From Tichowtungia aerotolerans (GTDB taxonomy: Bacteria; Verrucomicrobiota; Kiritimatiellia; Kiritimatiellales; Tichowtungiaceae): a DNA stretch of 64,000 nucleotides. The notes below the pieces were generated by a model. That model saw only the letters and a list, made by a program, of their open reading frames with translations. It was not told the origin of the DNA and did no database searches. The stretch spans positions 1,182,900-1,246,899 of the forward strand of contig NZ_CP047593.1 in NCBI RefSeq assembly GCF_009905215.1. The letters run 5' to 3'. Numbering within the stretch: the stretch's first letter is position 1; the number at the start of each line of letters is the position of its first letter. Made by a program: the position numbers and the translations under genes. This document shows positions 43,884 to 53,149 of this stretch, piece after piece.

Positions 43884-44945
43884 ATGGAGTTTTTTGTCTT
43901 GATCGTCCTTCTGGTTGTGACGGTCTTAATTCTGGTCCAGCTTGGAATCGCGCTGCATGCCAATGCGCAGCAGAGCACCCGCCTCGAAATGCTGACGCGC
44001 AGCCTCGAGTCCCTTACCGAACAAGCAGATGCCCGCGCCCGCAAAAGTGAAGAAACCGTTGCAAAACTCGTCGACGCCAACAATCAGCGCCTCGAGCAGA
44101 TCGGTGAAAAGGTGGAGCAGCGGCTCGATCGTGGATTTGAAAAAACCAGCAAGGTTTTTGAGGATGTGCTGAAACGACTGGTTGAAATTGATAAAGCGCA
44201 GGAAAAAATTGCAGAGCTGTCCGGAAATGTTGTCAGCCTGCAGGAAGTTCTGTCAGACAAACGGTCCCGCGGCGCATTCGGAGAAGTGCAGCTGACCGGA
44301 CTGATTTCCAATATGATGCCCGAAAACAGCTATTCCCTGCAGCACACTTTCAATAATGGAGTACGGGCAGACTGCGTGCTGTTCCTGCCGGAGCCGACCG
44401 GAACGCTTTGCATCGACTCGAAATTTCCACTCGAAAGCTATCAGCGCATGACCGACCTTTCGGCCGGCGATGCCGACCGCGCCACGGCAGAAAGGCAGTT
44501 TCGGCAGGATATCAAAAAACACATCAAAGATATCTCAGCCAAATATATTATCCCGGGGGAAACCTCGGAGGGAGCCGTCATGTTCATTCCGGCAGAAGCG
44601 GTCTTTTCTGAAATTCACAGTCGCTATCCGGATCTCGTGGAGGAGGCCCAGCGCGCACGTGTCTGGCTGACCTCTCCCACCACAATGATGGCCGTTCTGA
44701 CAACTGCGCGCGCCGTCCTGAAAGATGCTGCAACCCGCAAGCAGGTTCACATTATCCAGAAACATCTGACCATACTGGCTCAGGACTTCGGCCGATTCCA
44801 AACCCGAATGGACAAGCTGGCCAATCATATCGGGATGGCTCATAAAGATGTCGGAGATGTCCAGACATCGGCCCGGAAAATCACCAGCCGCTTTGAAAAA
44901 ATCGAAAAAGCGGATTTGGCTCAGCCCGCCGATAAACTGGAATAG
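43884..44945 (+). CDS. rmuC: RmuC-family DNA recombination protein
   Basis: 353 residues. The ATG at 43884 has a TTGGAG ribosome site and begins the membrane helix MEFFVLIVLLVVTVLILVQLGIAL. A coiled coil (about 28-115) and the RmuC nuclease-fold domain follow: RGAFGEVQL, CIDSKFPLESYQRM, KYIIPGETSEGAVMFIPAEAVFSEI and LTSPTTMMAVLTTAR. RmuC limits DNA inversion at short repeats in E. coli; its precise activity is unclear. An upstream in-frame ATG lacks a ribosome site. Confidence 0.93.
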   Translation: MEFFVLIVLLVVTVLILVQLGIALHANAQQSTRLEMLTRSLESLTEQADARARKSEETVAKLVDANNQRLEQIGEKVEQRLDRGFEKTSKVFEDVLKRLVEIDKAQEKIAELSGNVVSLQEVLSDKRSRGAFGEVQLTGLISNMMPENSYSLQHTFNNGVRADCVLFLPEPTGTLCIDSKFPLESYQRMTDLSAGDADRATAERQFRQDIKKHIKDISAKYIIPGETSEGAVMFIPAEAVFSEIHSRYPDLVEEAQRARVWLTSPTTMMAVLTTARAVLKDAATRKQVHIIQKHLTILAQDFGRFQTRMDKLANHIGMAHKDVGDVQTSARKITSRFEKIEKADLAQPADKLE

Positions 44946-44951
44946 CCAACA

Positions 44952-45422
44952 CTACTCTTCCAGCTCACCAAACACCACGATCCGATGTAACCGCTGTTTA
45001 AAGCCGTGTTTTTTGCAGATCCGGTCAATCTCTGCGGAAATCTCAGGACTGGCAAATTCAATAAACCGGCCGGTTTTCTCACAGATCAGGTGATGATGCC
45101 GGCCGTGTCCGTAAATGTGCTCATAGTGAGCATGCACATCCTGGTCACGAATTTTCTGAACCAGTCCAGCCTCGGTCATGAGGTCCAGCGTCCGATACAC
45201 CGTTCCACGACTGACATGATTCGGTCCGGAAGCCAGCTCCCCCGCCAGGTCATCGGCCCGGAAATGATCATGCCGAGCAAACACATGCTCAAACACAATC
45301 CGGCGGGCCTGCGTAATTCGAGAATCTTTGGCCTTCAGAAAACTCACAAAATCAGGCCACGCCTCTTCCACAGACCGGTCCTCATTCAAATGCTTTTTTG
45401 AAACACCCTCATCTATACTCAT
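44952..45422 (-). CDS. Fur-family transcriptional regulator
   Basis: 156 residues. A winged helix (about 35-95, with SRGTVYRTLDLMTEAGLVQKI) and a short metal-binding dimerisation domain (HAHYEHIYGHGRHHHLICEKTGRFIEF) define the Fur superfamily. The usual C-x-x-C pair for structural zinc is not visible and only one Cys remains there, so a non-Zur/Fur subclass such as PerR or an unassigned group is possible. It shares a promoter region with the ferredoxin gene at 45581. The end is 6 bp from rmuC. Confidence 0.88.
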   Translation of the reverse strand: MSIDEGVSKKHLNEDRSVEEAWPDFVSFLKAKDSRITQARRIVFEHVFARHDHFRADDLAGELASGPNHVSRGTVYRTLDLMTEAGLVQKIRDQDVHAHYEHIYGHGRHHHLICEKTGRFIEFASPEISAEIDRICKKHGFKQRLHRIVVFGELEE

Positions 45423-45580
45423 GATCTCACCCGCCGTTCTTTAGACTTAATCCTTATATATATATGTATCACACCGCCTTTTAGGAATGAAACTAAAAAT
45501 GAAGATGGTATCTTCCCCCTGTTTTGTGAATGGCGGAAGTGTACTGCACCCCGCCCTGTTAACTATTAAGGAGAAGTATC

Positions 45581-45751
45581 ATGGCCTATCAGATTTCAGA
45601 TGAGTGCACCATGTGCGGCGCCTGCGAAAGCGCCTGCCCGATGGAAGCAATCAGCGCCGGCGACGGCAAATATGTAATCGACGCTAACACCTGCACAGAT
45701 TGCGGCGCTTGCGAAGCAACCTGCCCGGTTGGCGCCATTTCTGCTGCGTAA
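45581..45751 (+). CDS. 2[4Fe-4S] ferredoxin
   Basis: 56 residues ([20 protein letters not shown]...). Two C-x-x-C-x-x-C-x-x-x-C-P motifs at 9-20 and 38-49 each bind one cubane cluster, giving the compact clostridial-type ferredoxin that carries low-potential electrons. The ATG has AAGGAG 9 bases upstream. A terminator follows within 23 bases, so it is a single-gene transcript. It faces a Fur-family regulator gene, which could regulate it. Confidence 0.95.
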   Translation: MAYQISDECTMCGACESACPMEAISAGDGKYVIDANTCTDCGACEATCPVGAISAA

Positions 45752-45773
45752 CCTGTCCATTCAGGTGTACGAC

Positions 45774-45806
45774 AAAGCTCCGGCGGATTTCCGCTGGAGC
45801 TTTTTT
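45774..45806 (+). terminator. Terminator of the ferredoxin gene
   Basis: Stem AAAGCTCCGGCGG / CCGCTGGAGCTTT with one wobble pair and an ATTT loop, followed by six T. Confidence 0.9.
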
Positions 45807-45807
45807 A

Positions 45808-46254
45808 TTATCCATGCGGAATAAACCGGAATACCGCTAAAGCCGTCGCAATACCGGTCAACATGCCGAAAAAAACTTCCAGCCGCGTATGTCCCAGCAG
45901 CTCTTTGAGCTTGGTTTCCGACAAATGATGCTCCTGGAAAAGCTCGTCCACAATCTGATTGAGCAGCCGCGCCTGCTTTCCGGCAGCCGCCCGCACCGTC
46001 TGCGCGTCAAACATCACCACCGATGCAAACACCACACTGATGGCAAACAACGGCGAATTAAACCCGTCTGTCAGCACGATCGCCGTCGTCAATGCACTCA
46101 CCAGAGAAGAATGAGCACTCGGCATCCCGCCGGTACTTGCCAAATAGCGGAAATCCAGCCGCCGGCTCTGTATCAGACAGATCAGCATTTTGGTCAACTG
46201 CGCCACCAGCCAACCGGCAAGGCCCGCCCAGAATGAAATATGTAAAACTTCCAT
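45808..46254 (-). CDS. Divergent PAP2-family membrane protein (YuiD-like)
   Basis: 148 residues with four membrane segments. STGGMPSAHSSLVSALTTAIVL and ELLGHTRLEVFFGM hold the His and Arg residues of the divergent PAP2 (DUF212) family. It may dephosphorylate a lipid phosphate in the membrane; substrate unknown. It ends 2 bp from the ferredoxin terminator. Confidence 0.9.
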   Translation of the reverse strand: MEVLHISFWAGLAGWLVAQLTKMLICLIQSRRLDFRYLASTGGMPSAHSSLVSALTTAIVLTDGFNSPLFAISVVFASVVMFDAQTVRAAAGKQARLLNQIVDELFQEHHLSETKLKELLGHTRLEVFFGMLTGIATALAVFRFIPHG

Positions 46255-46363
46255 GAATTCCTTTGTCCGGTTTCTCTTGAAACAGGATGGCTTAATAAAG
46301 AGTATATCGCCAGCCGGCGCAACCTTATTTCACAAAACAGAGAGCCGGGAAAGAGAACAGCTC

Positions 46364-47524
46364 ATGACCGAAACCGTGTTCACTGAAATCAGCGCCGTGG
46401 TGGTAATTTCTGCCGTTCTGTCCTGCCTGGCCCTGCTGTTTCGCCAGCCGATCATCGTCGCCTACCTGATCGGCGGCCTGCTGATCGGCAGCAGCGGACT
46501 GGGATGGATTCAGAACACGGCCTTTATTGAGGAGATCTCCCGGATCGGAATCACCCTGCTCCTCTTTCTGGCGGGCATCGTCCTGCACCCGCGGCGACTC
46601 AAGGAGCTCTTCCGCCAGACCATCCTGCTGACCCTGATCAACTCCCTGATCAGCGGGGGCGTCTGTGCCCTGTTCTGCATCGCATGGGGCTTCAACCTCG
46701 TCGAAAGCTCCTTCATCGGCCTGTCGCTGATTTTTTCCAGCACCATCCTGGTCATCAAGCTGTTACCGACGACCGCCCTGCACCACAAGCGCATGGGGGC
46801 CTACTGCATCGCCATCCTGATCGCGCAGGACCTGATCGCCATCGCTCTGCTCATCCTGCTCCGGGCCGGACAGCAGGCCCCGCTGTCGCACTGGCTGCTG
46901 CTGCCGATTAAAAGCATCGTTCTGATTGCCGTCGTCTTCCCGGTGGAACAGTTTGTCCTCCGTCCGCTGATGGCCTGGAGCGACCGCTTTCACGAAACGC
47001 TCCAGTTGCTGGCCATCGGCTGGTGCCTCGGCATCGCCGTCATCGCCGAAACCATCGGGCTCTCCTACGAGACCGGCGCCTTCATTGCCGGCGTCGCCCT
47101 CGCCCGCAGCCCGCTCTCCTTTTTCCTCTCCGAAGGCCTCAAACCCTTCCGCGACTTCTTCCTCGTCTTCTTCTTTTTCGCGCTCGGAACACAGCTGGAC
47201 ATCGCAACCGCAAAAACCCTGCTGCTCCCAGCCCTGCTGCTGACCCTGATGATGCTTATCGTCAAATACGCCACTTTCCGTATCTTGTTCCGGCGCGTCG
47301 GAGAATCCGCACCTTTCGCTCACGAAACGGGCATGCGTCTGGCCCAGGCCAGTGAATTCTCCCTGATCGTCGCCGTCACGGCCCATGCAAACGGCTGGCT
47401 GAACCACACCGCATTCCAGTTCATCGAGCTGGTCACGATTTTATCTCTTGTCTTCTCCGCCTGCGTCGTCACCTCCCGACTCCCGTCGTCGCTGGCCTCA
47501 AAAAAAGAACTCAAACAGGATTAA
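46364..47524 (+). CDS. CPA2-family monovalent cation:proton antiporter
   Basis: 386 residues. The ATG at 46364 begins MTETVFTEISAVVVISAVLSCLALL; the 58-codon in-frame extension upstream lacks a ribosome site and overlaps the divergent gene. About twelve membrane segments and blocks GGLLIGSSGLG, ISRIGITLLLFLAGI and LSYETGAFIAGVALARSP identify the KefB/Na+-H+ exchanger fold. No RCK regulatory domain follows. It lies 3 bp before the APC-EIIA gene, in a GC-rich segment. Confidence 0.92.
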   Translation: MTETVFTEISAVVVISAVLSCLALLFRQPIIVAYLIGGLLIGSSGLGWIQNTAFIEEISRIGITLLLFLAGIVLHPRRLKELFRQTILLTLINSLISGGVCALFCIAWGFNLVESSFIGLSLIFSSTILVIKLLPTTALHHKRMGAYCIAILIAQDLIAIALLILLRAGQQAPLSHWLLLPIKSIVLIAVVFPVEQFVLRPLMAWSDRFHETLQLLAIGWCLGIAVIAETIGLSYETGAFIAGVALARSPLSFFLSEGLKPFRDFFLVFFFFALGTQLDIATAKTLLLPALLLTLMMLIVKYATFRILFRRVGESAPFAHETGMRLAQASEFSLIVAVTAHANGWLNHTAFQFIELVTILSLVFSACVVTSRLPSSLASKKELKQD

Positions 47525-47527
47525 CGC

Positions 47528-49360
47528 ATGCCCTTAAAACGCCACCTCGGACTCGCTCACGTCTTCTGCATCGCCACGGGTGCCATGGTCAGCTCGGGAA
47601 TCTTCGTGCTGCCGGGCATCGCCCATGCCAAAGCCGGCCCGGCGGTGATCCTCTCCTACCTGATTGCCGGGCTGGTCGCCTGCATCGGCATGCTCAGCGC
47701 CGCCGAACTGGTCACGGCCATGCCCAAGGCGGGCGGCGACTATTTCTTTGTCACCCGCGGACTCGGCCCCGGCGTCGGCACGATCGCCGGTCTGCTCACC
47801 TGGTTTTCCCTCTCCCTGAAGAGCGCCTTTGCCATTGTCGGCATGAGCGCGCTCATCACCGCCTTTCTGCCGGTCAACCGCCATCTGGCGGGCCTGCTCT
47901 GCTGCCTGCTGTTCACCGTCCTGAACCTGTTCGGCTCCAAACACGCCGCCCGAACCCAGCTGCTGCTCGTCGCCGGCCTGCTCGCGCTCATGCTCTACTA
48001 CATCATCCGGGGTGCCCCGCACGTCGCGGTGGAAAACCTGGTCCCCTTCGTCCCGCACGGCGCCGAATCGGTTCTGTTCACCGCCGCGTTTGTCTTCGTC
48101 GCCTACGGCGGCATCATCCAGATTTCAAGCATCGCCGAAGATGTCGCCAAGCCGGGCAAAACCATCCCGCAGGGCATGATTCTGGCACTGGTCACCACCA
48201 CGCTCTTCTACACCCTGATGGTCTGGGTCACCAGCGGTGTGCTCGCGGCCGACAAACTGGACCACTCCCTCACGCCGATCGCCGACGGGGCCGCGGTCTT
48301 TATGGGCCCCACGGGCCGGTTCCTGGTTGGCACCGCCGCCCTGCTCGCCTTCATGTCGACCGCCAACGCCGGCATTCTGGCCGCATCCCGCTACCTGCTC
48401 GCGCTGGGCCGCGACGAGCTCGCCCCCTCATTTCTCAGCCGCCTCCACCGGCGGTTTAAAACCCCGCACATCGCCATCCTCATCACCTCGGCCTTCATCG
48501 CCGTCGCCCTCTTCCTCAAGCTGGACATCCTCGTCGAGGCCGCCTCGCTGGTGCTCATCCTCGGCTTCATCCTCTCGGGCATCTGCGTTATCGTCCTGCG
48601 CGAAAGCCACCTCCAGAACTACCGGCCGGCCTTCCGCGCGCCGCTCTATCCCTTCCTGCAGATCATCGGCATCCTCTCCGGCCTGCTGCTGGTGTTTGAA
48701 ATGGGCGTGATGGCCTTTGTCATCTTCAGCCTGCTCGCCGTCACCGGCTTCACCATCTACCGCTGCTACGGCCGCCACCGCGCCCGGCGCGAATCGGCCC
48801 TCTCCCACCTGACCGCCCGCCTGACCGCCCGCGAACTGCTCACCGGCGACCTCGAAGAGGAGCTCAAGCAGGTGCTCCGCGAGCGGGATGAAATCGAGCT
48901 CGACCGCCTCGACCACCTGATCACCGAATCCATCATTCTCGACCTGGAACAGGCCGCATCGAGCGAAGAGCTCTTTCAGCTGGTTTCAGAAGTCGCGGCC
49001 GAGCGGGCCGGCCTGCCGAGCGAAGAGTTGGATCACAAACTGATTGAGCGGGAGCAGATGGCCAGCACCGTCCTCAGCCCGGACATCGCCGTACCGCACC
49101 TCGTCCTGCCCGGAGACCACCGCTTTGAAATCATCCCGATCCGCATCCGCGAGGGAGTGGCCTTCTCCGAGGAAGCCCCCGCCGTCAAAGCGGTCTTCGT
49201 CCTCATGGGCACGCTGGATGAGCGCACCTTCCATCTGCGGGCGCTGGCAGGCATCGCCCAGATTGTGCAGGAGCCGGACTTTATCGAGCGATGGACCGCC
49301 GCCCGCAACGAGTCGGCTCTGCGCGACCTGCTCCTGCTGGCCAGCCGCCACCGTCAGTGA
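47528..49360 (+). CDS. APC-family amino acid permease fused to an EIIA-like domain
   Basis: 610 residues. About twelve membrane segments form an APC-type permease (GAMVSSGIFVLPGIA near the start binds substrate; MPKAGGDYFFVTRGLG). From about residue 440 a soluble C-terminal domain follows with REQMASTVLSPDIAVPHLVLPGD, the active-site His region of PTS EIIA type 2 (fructose/nitrogen type). The fusion may sense phosphorylation state or simply serve regulation. It is cotranscribed with the antiporter. Base composition is more GC-rich than in neighbours. The stop overlaps the HAD gene by 7 bp. Confidence 0.9.
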   Translation: MPLKRHLGLAHVFCIATGAMVSSGIFVLPGIAHAKAGPAVILSYLIAGLVACIGMLSAAELVTAMPKAGGDYFFVTRGLGPGVGTIAGLLTWFSLSLKSAFAIVGMSALITAFLPVNRHLAGLLCCLLFTVLNLFGSKHAARTQLLLVAGLLALMLYYIIRGAPHVAVENLVPFVPHGAESVLFTAAFVFVAYGGIIQISSIAEDVAKPGKTIPQGMILALVTTTLFYTLMVWVTSGVLAADKLDHSLTPIADGAAVFMGPTGRFLVGTAALLAFMSTANAGILAASRYLLALGRDELAPSFLSRLHRRFKTPHIAILITSAFIAVALFLKLDILVEAASLVLILGFILSGICVIVLRESHLQNYRPAFRAPLYPFLQIIGILSGLLLVFEMGVMAFVIFSLLAVTGFTIYRCYGRHRARRESALSHLTARLTARELLTGDLEEELKQVLRERDEIELDRLDHLITESIILDLEQAASSEELFQLVSEVAAERAGLPSEELDHKLIEREQMASTVLSPDIAVPHLVLPGDHRFEIIPIRIREGVAFSEEAPAVKAVFVLMGTLDERTFHLRALAGIAQIVQEPDFIERWTAARNESALRDLLLLASRHRQ

Positions 49361-50232
49361 GTCCGGGGCGGAACATCGGAAAGAACTCCATTGAACCGTG
49401 CGATCAGCGCCTCCTGATACGCCCCGGCAAATGTTCCGTTGAGGATCCGCGCCAGGCCTTCGGATCGCAGCTCCGCCCAGCTTCTTACTTCATCGCCGGG
49501 AATGATCGGATAAAACAGACAGCCCGCCGCGCGGGCCGCGTCCAGGTCGCCCGTCGCGTCGCCAACCATCACCGCCTGCTCAGGGCCATACCGCCCTTTC
49601 ATCACGGTTTCGAGCGACTCTTTTTTCGACCCGAGCTCCGCGCCGGCAATCACATCCACAAAACCGGTCAGCCCGGCGTGGTTCCACTCGCGGACCAGCG
49701 CGTCTTCGGTCGTTTGCGACACCACAATCAGATCTGCTGCCGTATGCAGCTTTTTCAAACCTTGGAAAACCCCGTCGAACACGGGAAACACAGCCACTTC
49801 CGCAATCCGGCGGCTCATCTCGCGACTCCATTCCAGAACGGCCTGAAGCTCCGTCGCCCCGGTTTTCTCAATCCATTTTTCCAGCTCCTGCATACTCAGC
49901 GTCGCACCGGAATCGATAAACACCTCCAGAGACTCTGTCGGCAGGGGTTTTCCAATGTTTGGAAGAAATTCATCCAATGTTTGGAAAATTTTCAGGATCA
50001 GCTGGAACCGGTTCAGTCCGCGCCAGGGAGAGTATAGGCCAACCCACTCACAGAGTTTTCTGGCCTCGTCTGCGGCAGCTTCCATCCCCCAGAATTCAAT
50101 GATTCCCGTGTGAAAAATCCCCTGCTTGACCGTCATGCTGTCAAACACGCATCCATCCGAGTCAATCGCCAGCAAAATGTCATGTTTTGCCGCCAAATGT
50201 ACTAAATCCTTTTTACTCCAGACATCTTTCAT
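49354..50232 (-). CDS. HAD-superfamily hydrolase
   Basis: 292 residues. Motif I is DSDGCVFDSM (nucleophile Asp24), motif II is VVSQTTED, and motif IV is MVGDATGDLDAA, all of the HAD phosphatase fold with an inserted helical cap (about 40-160). Substrate unknown; phosphoglycolate-phosphatase-like. Three palindrome copies lie in the gene and encode FQTLD, LPNIGK and FQGLKK in the cap or linker region. Confidence 0.88.
   Translation of the reverse strand: MKDVWSKKDLVHLAAKHDILLAIDSDGCVFDSMTVKQGIFHTGIIEFWGMEAAADEARKLCEWVGLYSPWRGLNRFQLILKIFQTLDEFLPNIGKPLPTESLEVFIDSGATLSMQELEKWIEKTGATELQAVLEWSREMSRRIAEVAVFPVFDGVFQGLKKLHTAADLIVVSQTTEDALVREWNHAGLTGFVDVIAGAELGSKKESLETVMKGRYGPEQAVMVGDATGDLDAARAAGCLFYPIIPGDEVRSWAELRSEGLARILNGTFAGAYQEALIARFNGVLSDVPPRTH
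49753..49767. repeat. TTCCAA-N3-TTGGAA palindrome, one mismatch
   Basis: In the HAD gene, read as F-Q-G-L-K. Confidence 0.7.
49950..49986. repeat. Two TTCCAA-N3-TTGGAA palindromes in the HAD gene
   Basis: Perfect copy 49950-49964 and one-mismatch copy 49972-49986, 22 bp apart, the same spacing as in the larA-like gene. They are read as L-P-N-I-G-K and F-Q-T-L-D. Confidence 0.85.
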
Positions 50233-50312
50233 AAAGCGCAGGCTACGTGTTTACCGTACACCTGTCGAGAAGCTTGCAGACCCGCAGACAAGTTGCTAAT
50301 TTCCGCTGAATC

Positions 50313-51002
50313 ATGTCGACGTTCTTAATAACCCTTAAAGGAATATGCCATTTTCTGCCGCCCCAGATCCGCGCAAATACATGGCTGCAGAAAACGGGCA
50401 CCCGCCTGCTGCTTCAGTGCGGAGCGCTGGATGCCGTTTATTCTGCCCGCTACTACCAAACGATGGTCGAGCCGTATTCCCGCCGAAGCGTTGGCCCGAT
50501 TGCCCGATCCATTGAAAATTCATTTCATCCCCAATCTGTCATTGATGTTGGCTGCGGATCCGGCGCACTGCTCGTGGCGCTGCGAAAACTCGGCATCAGA
50601 AACAGCCTTGGGCTCGACTGCTCAGAAGCCGCACTCGATATCGCCCGCGCCCGCGGACTCGACACGCGCAAATTCGACATTGCCACCGACCAGTTCCTCT
50701 ATTCCGCGTTCTACGATGTCGCCATCAGCATGGAAACGGCCGAGCATCTGCCGGAGAATTCGGTCGACAACTACATCTCCCTGCTCTGCAGTCTGGCTCC
50801 CCTTATCGTTTTCACCGCCGCCAGGCCCGGCCAGAACGGAATTGGCCACCTCAACGAACAATCGCCGGAATACTGGATTGAGAAATTTAAATCACACAAT
50901 CTGCAGTTAGACGAAACGCTGGTCTCCCGATGGCAGACCGACTGGAAAGCCGCCGGCGTTTCCGATTTTTATACCCGCAACCTCATGATCTTCCGGCGCT
51001 GA
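50313..51002 (+). CDS. SAM-dependent methyltransferase
   Basis: 229 residues. The class I methyltransferase motif I reads VIDVGCGSGALLVALRKLG (about 75-93), followed by NSLGLDCSEAALDIARARG and VAISMETAEHLPEN. The substrate is not predictable. It begins 80 bp after the divergent HAD gene start; I see no other feature in that gap. Confidence 0.88.
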   Translation: MSTFLITLKGICHFLPPQIRANTWLQKTGTRLLLQCGALDAVYSARYYQTMVEPYSRRSVGPIARSIENSFHPQSVIDVGCGSGALLVALRKLGIRNSLGLDCSEAALDIARARGLDTRKFDIATDQFLYSAFYDVAISMETAEHLPENSVDNYISLLCSLAPLIVFTAARPGQNGIGHLNEQSPEYWIEKFKSHNLQLDETLVSRWQTDWKAAGVSDFYTRNLMIFRR

Positions 51003-51008
51003 ACTGCT

Positions 51009-51896
51009 TTAACTTTCCTCCGTACGCAGACGCGGATCGAGGGCGTCGCGCAGGGCGTCGCCGAGCAGGTTGAAAGCGAGAACGAGCAGAAAGATTGCCA
51101 GTGTCACAAAGGTCATTTCCCACCAGACGCCCTGCCAGAGTCGCTGGCGCGCGTTGTTGATCATCAACCCCCACGACGGTTCGTTCTGCACACCGATTCC
51201 GAGAAAGCTCATAAACACTTCCGTACTGACGGCCGCCGGAAAGCGCAGCGTAAAGGTGACGATGATGACGTGGAAAACGTTGGGCAGGATGTGGCGGAAC
51301 AGGATGCGCGGCCAGCTCAGGCCCAAGGTATGCGCAGCCTGCACATAGGCCTGCTCTTTATGCTTGATGACTTCCCCGCGAATCAGGCGGCACAGCCCGA
51401 CCCAGGTCGTCAGCCCGATTCCCAGATACACACCGAGCAATCCGCGCCCCACCACCATGGCAATCGCCAAGATAAACAGCAGACCGGGGATCGAAGCAAA
51501 CGTGGAATACAGCCAGACCACAAAATCATCGATTCGACCGCCAAAATATCCCGCGAGACACCCGAAAAAAACACCGATCGGGATGGCGATCAGTGCCGTG
51601 ATGATTCCGACTTTATAAGCAATACGTGTTCCCTGAACGAGGCGATGCATCACATCACGACCCAGCGCGTCGGTTCCCATCCAATGTTCGGAAGACGGCG
51701 GTTGGTAGGCGGAGTCCAGATTGGTGCTCTGATAAAACGGTGTCTGGTCCTTCAGCTGATAATACTGATGCACCGCCTCGCCATAGAGCGCGCCGACCGT
51801 GTAGAGCACAATGATGCCGAGGCAGACCATGGCAATACGGTTCTTCTTCAACCGCCGCCAGGCATCACTCCACAGACTGTTTCCTTTTTCACTCAT
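51009..51896 (-). CDS. Oligopeptide ABC transporter permease (OppC-like)
   Basis: 295 residues. Six membrane segments, SSEHWMGTDALGRDVMHRLVQGTR and the EAA loop region (AAHTLGLSWPRILFRHILPN) are those of OppC/DppC-type permeases. Start overlaps the OppB gene end by 4 bp. No ATPase (OppD/F) gene follows, so they must be encoded elsewhere. Confidence 0.95.
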   Translation of the reverse strand: MSEKGNSLWSDAWRRLKKNRIAMVCLGIIVLYTVGALYGEAVHQYYQLKDQTPFYQSTNLDSAYQPPSSEHWMGTDALGRDVMHRLVQGTRIAYKVGIITALIAIPIGVFFGCLAGYFGGRIDDFVVWLYSTFASIPGLLFILAIAMVVGRGLLGVYLGIGLTTWVGLCRLIRGEVIKHKEQAYVQAAHTLGLSWPRILFRHILPNVFHVIIVTFTLRFPAAVSTEVFMSFLGIGVQNEPSWGLMINNARQRLWQGVWWEMTFVTLAIFLLVLAFNLLGDALRDALDPRLRTEES

Positions 51897-53149
51897 TTCA
51901 ACTTCACCCGGGGATCGACGAGGGCGTAACAGAGGTCTGTCAGCAGGTTGGCGATGACAAACATAAACGCCCCGATCAAAACAATCGCGCGGACCACATC
52001 GACATCTGATGAATTGATCGCATTGATGCCAAGATATCCGAGGCCGGGAATTCCAAAGAAACTCTCGAGCAGCAGACTGCCGGTATAAAGAAACGGAATG
52101 GCAATCACGACGTTGGTAATGATGGGAATCATCGCGTTCTTAAGCACATGCCGGAACAGGACGCGCGACTTGCTCACCCCTTTGGCACGCGCCGTGCGGA
52201 CGTAGTCGCGGTGCGCCTCATCGAGCATAATCGTACGATAGAACCGCAGGCTCCCGCCGAGGCCGCTGATCACACCGATCAACACCGGCAGCGCCAGATA
52301 CTGTACATCCTCAAATCCCCAGATCGGAAACCAGCGCGCTTTAAAAGCGAGAAAATACTGTCCAGCCACGATGTACACCAGATAGTTAACACTCATCAGC
52401 GCAACCGAAATGATCACGAAGAAACGGTCCACCCAGGTGTCGCGCCAGAATGCGCACAGCAGGGAAAGCGTAATCGAGGTCACCAGCCCGATCAGGAATA
52501 TCGGAACGGTCAGCATTAATGACGGGCCGATGCCGTCCGCCAGCAGCTTGCTGACCCGCTGGTTGGTGCTGTGCGACACCCCGAAGTCCAGCTTCGCCAA
52601 CTGTTTAAAATAGAATAACAGCTGGGAATCGAACGGATTACTCATCCGGCGGCGCAGTTTGATCGACCGAACCTCCAGGGAGGCCGGGCCACCACCCAGT
52701 TTAATTTCCGAAGATTGGAAAGTTTTGTGCTCTTTCTTCCAATCCCTGGAAATATCGGGCTGGCGGCTTTCGACAGTCAGCTCGTAATCGCAGTCGTCGC
52801 GAAGTTCAAACTTCACCGGAAGCGCATATTCGCCGCCGGCCGCCAGCACAATCATACCGTTGGTGTAAGTGACGCCGTCGACATGCTGCCAGTCGCCCGG
52901 CGTGCGCTCGAAGTCAGAGTCTTCATAGGCGCGAGTGGTCACGCTGCGCGGCCCGATCAGCGGGAAGAGCGGCTTGTTGAAACCGCGCAGCTCGTCAAAC
53001 GCCTCCAGCGTATCGGCCTGCGCATGCGGACCGAGAACTCTCAACGCCGGACTTCCGCCCGCCACGTTGAAGAGAATAAATGTAATCAGGATGACTCCAA
53101 GTACGGTCGGAATCATCTGCAACATTCGTTTGGCAATGTAGCGGATCAT
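51893..53149 (-). CDS. Oligopeptide ABC transporter permease (OppB-like) with insert
   Basis: 418 residues, about 110 longer than usual OppB (about 306). The N-terminal RYIAKRMLQMIPTVLGVILITFILFNVAGG and the C-terminal EAA region (TARAKGVSKSRVLFRHVLKNAMIPIIT) are typical. The extra 110 residues (about 66-175) lie in the periplasmic segment after the first membrane helix and look beta-rich. Two genome palindromes, 31 bp apart, lie in the DNA for this insert. Confidence 0.93.
   Translation of the reverse strand: MIRYIAKRMLQMIPTVLGVILITFILFNVAGGSPALRVLGPHAQADTLEAFDELRGFNKPLFPLIGPRSVTTRAYEDSDFERTPGDWQHVDGVTYTNGMIVLAAGGEYALPVKFELRDDCDYELTVESRQPDISRDWKKEHKTFQSSEIKLGGGPASLEVRSIKLRRRMSNPFDSQLLFYFKQLAKLDFGVSHSTNQRVSKLLADGIGPSLMLTVPIFLIGLVTSITLSLLCAFWRDTWVDRFFVIISVALMSVNYLVYIVAGQYFLAFKARWFPIWGFEDVQYLALPVLIGVISGLGGSLRFYRTIMLDEAHRDYVRTARAKGVSKSRVLFRHVLKNAMIPIITNVVIAIPFLYTGSLLLESFFGIPGLGYLGINAINSSDVDVVRAIVLIGAFMFVIANLLTDLCYALVDPRVKLK
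52706..52751. repeat. Two TTCCAA-N3-TTGGAA palindromes in oppB-like gene
   Basis: One-mismatch copies at 52706-52720 and 52737-52751, 31 bp apart, inside the non-conserved insert; read as F-Q-S-S-E and S-R-D-W-K. Confidence 0.65.

Noticed and set aside
51679-51693. ATCCAATGTTCGGAA as another palindrome copy in oppC
   Set aside because: Two mismatches, and it encodes the conserved SSEHWMGTDALG motif, so protein conservation explains it.
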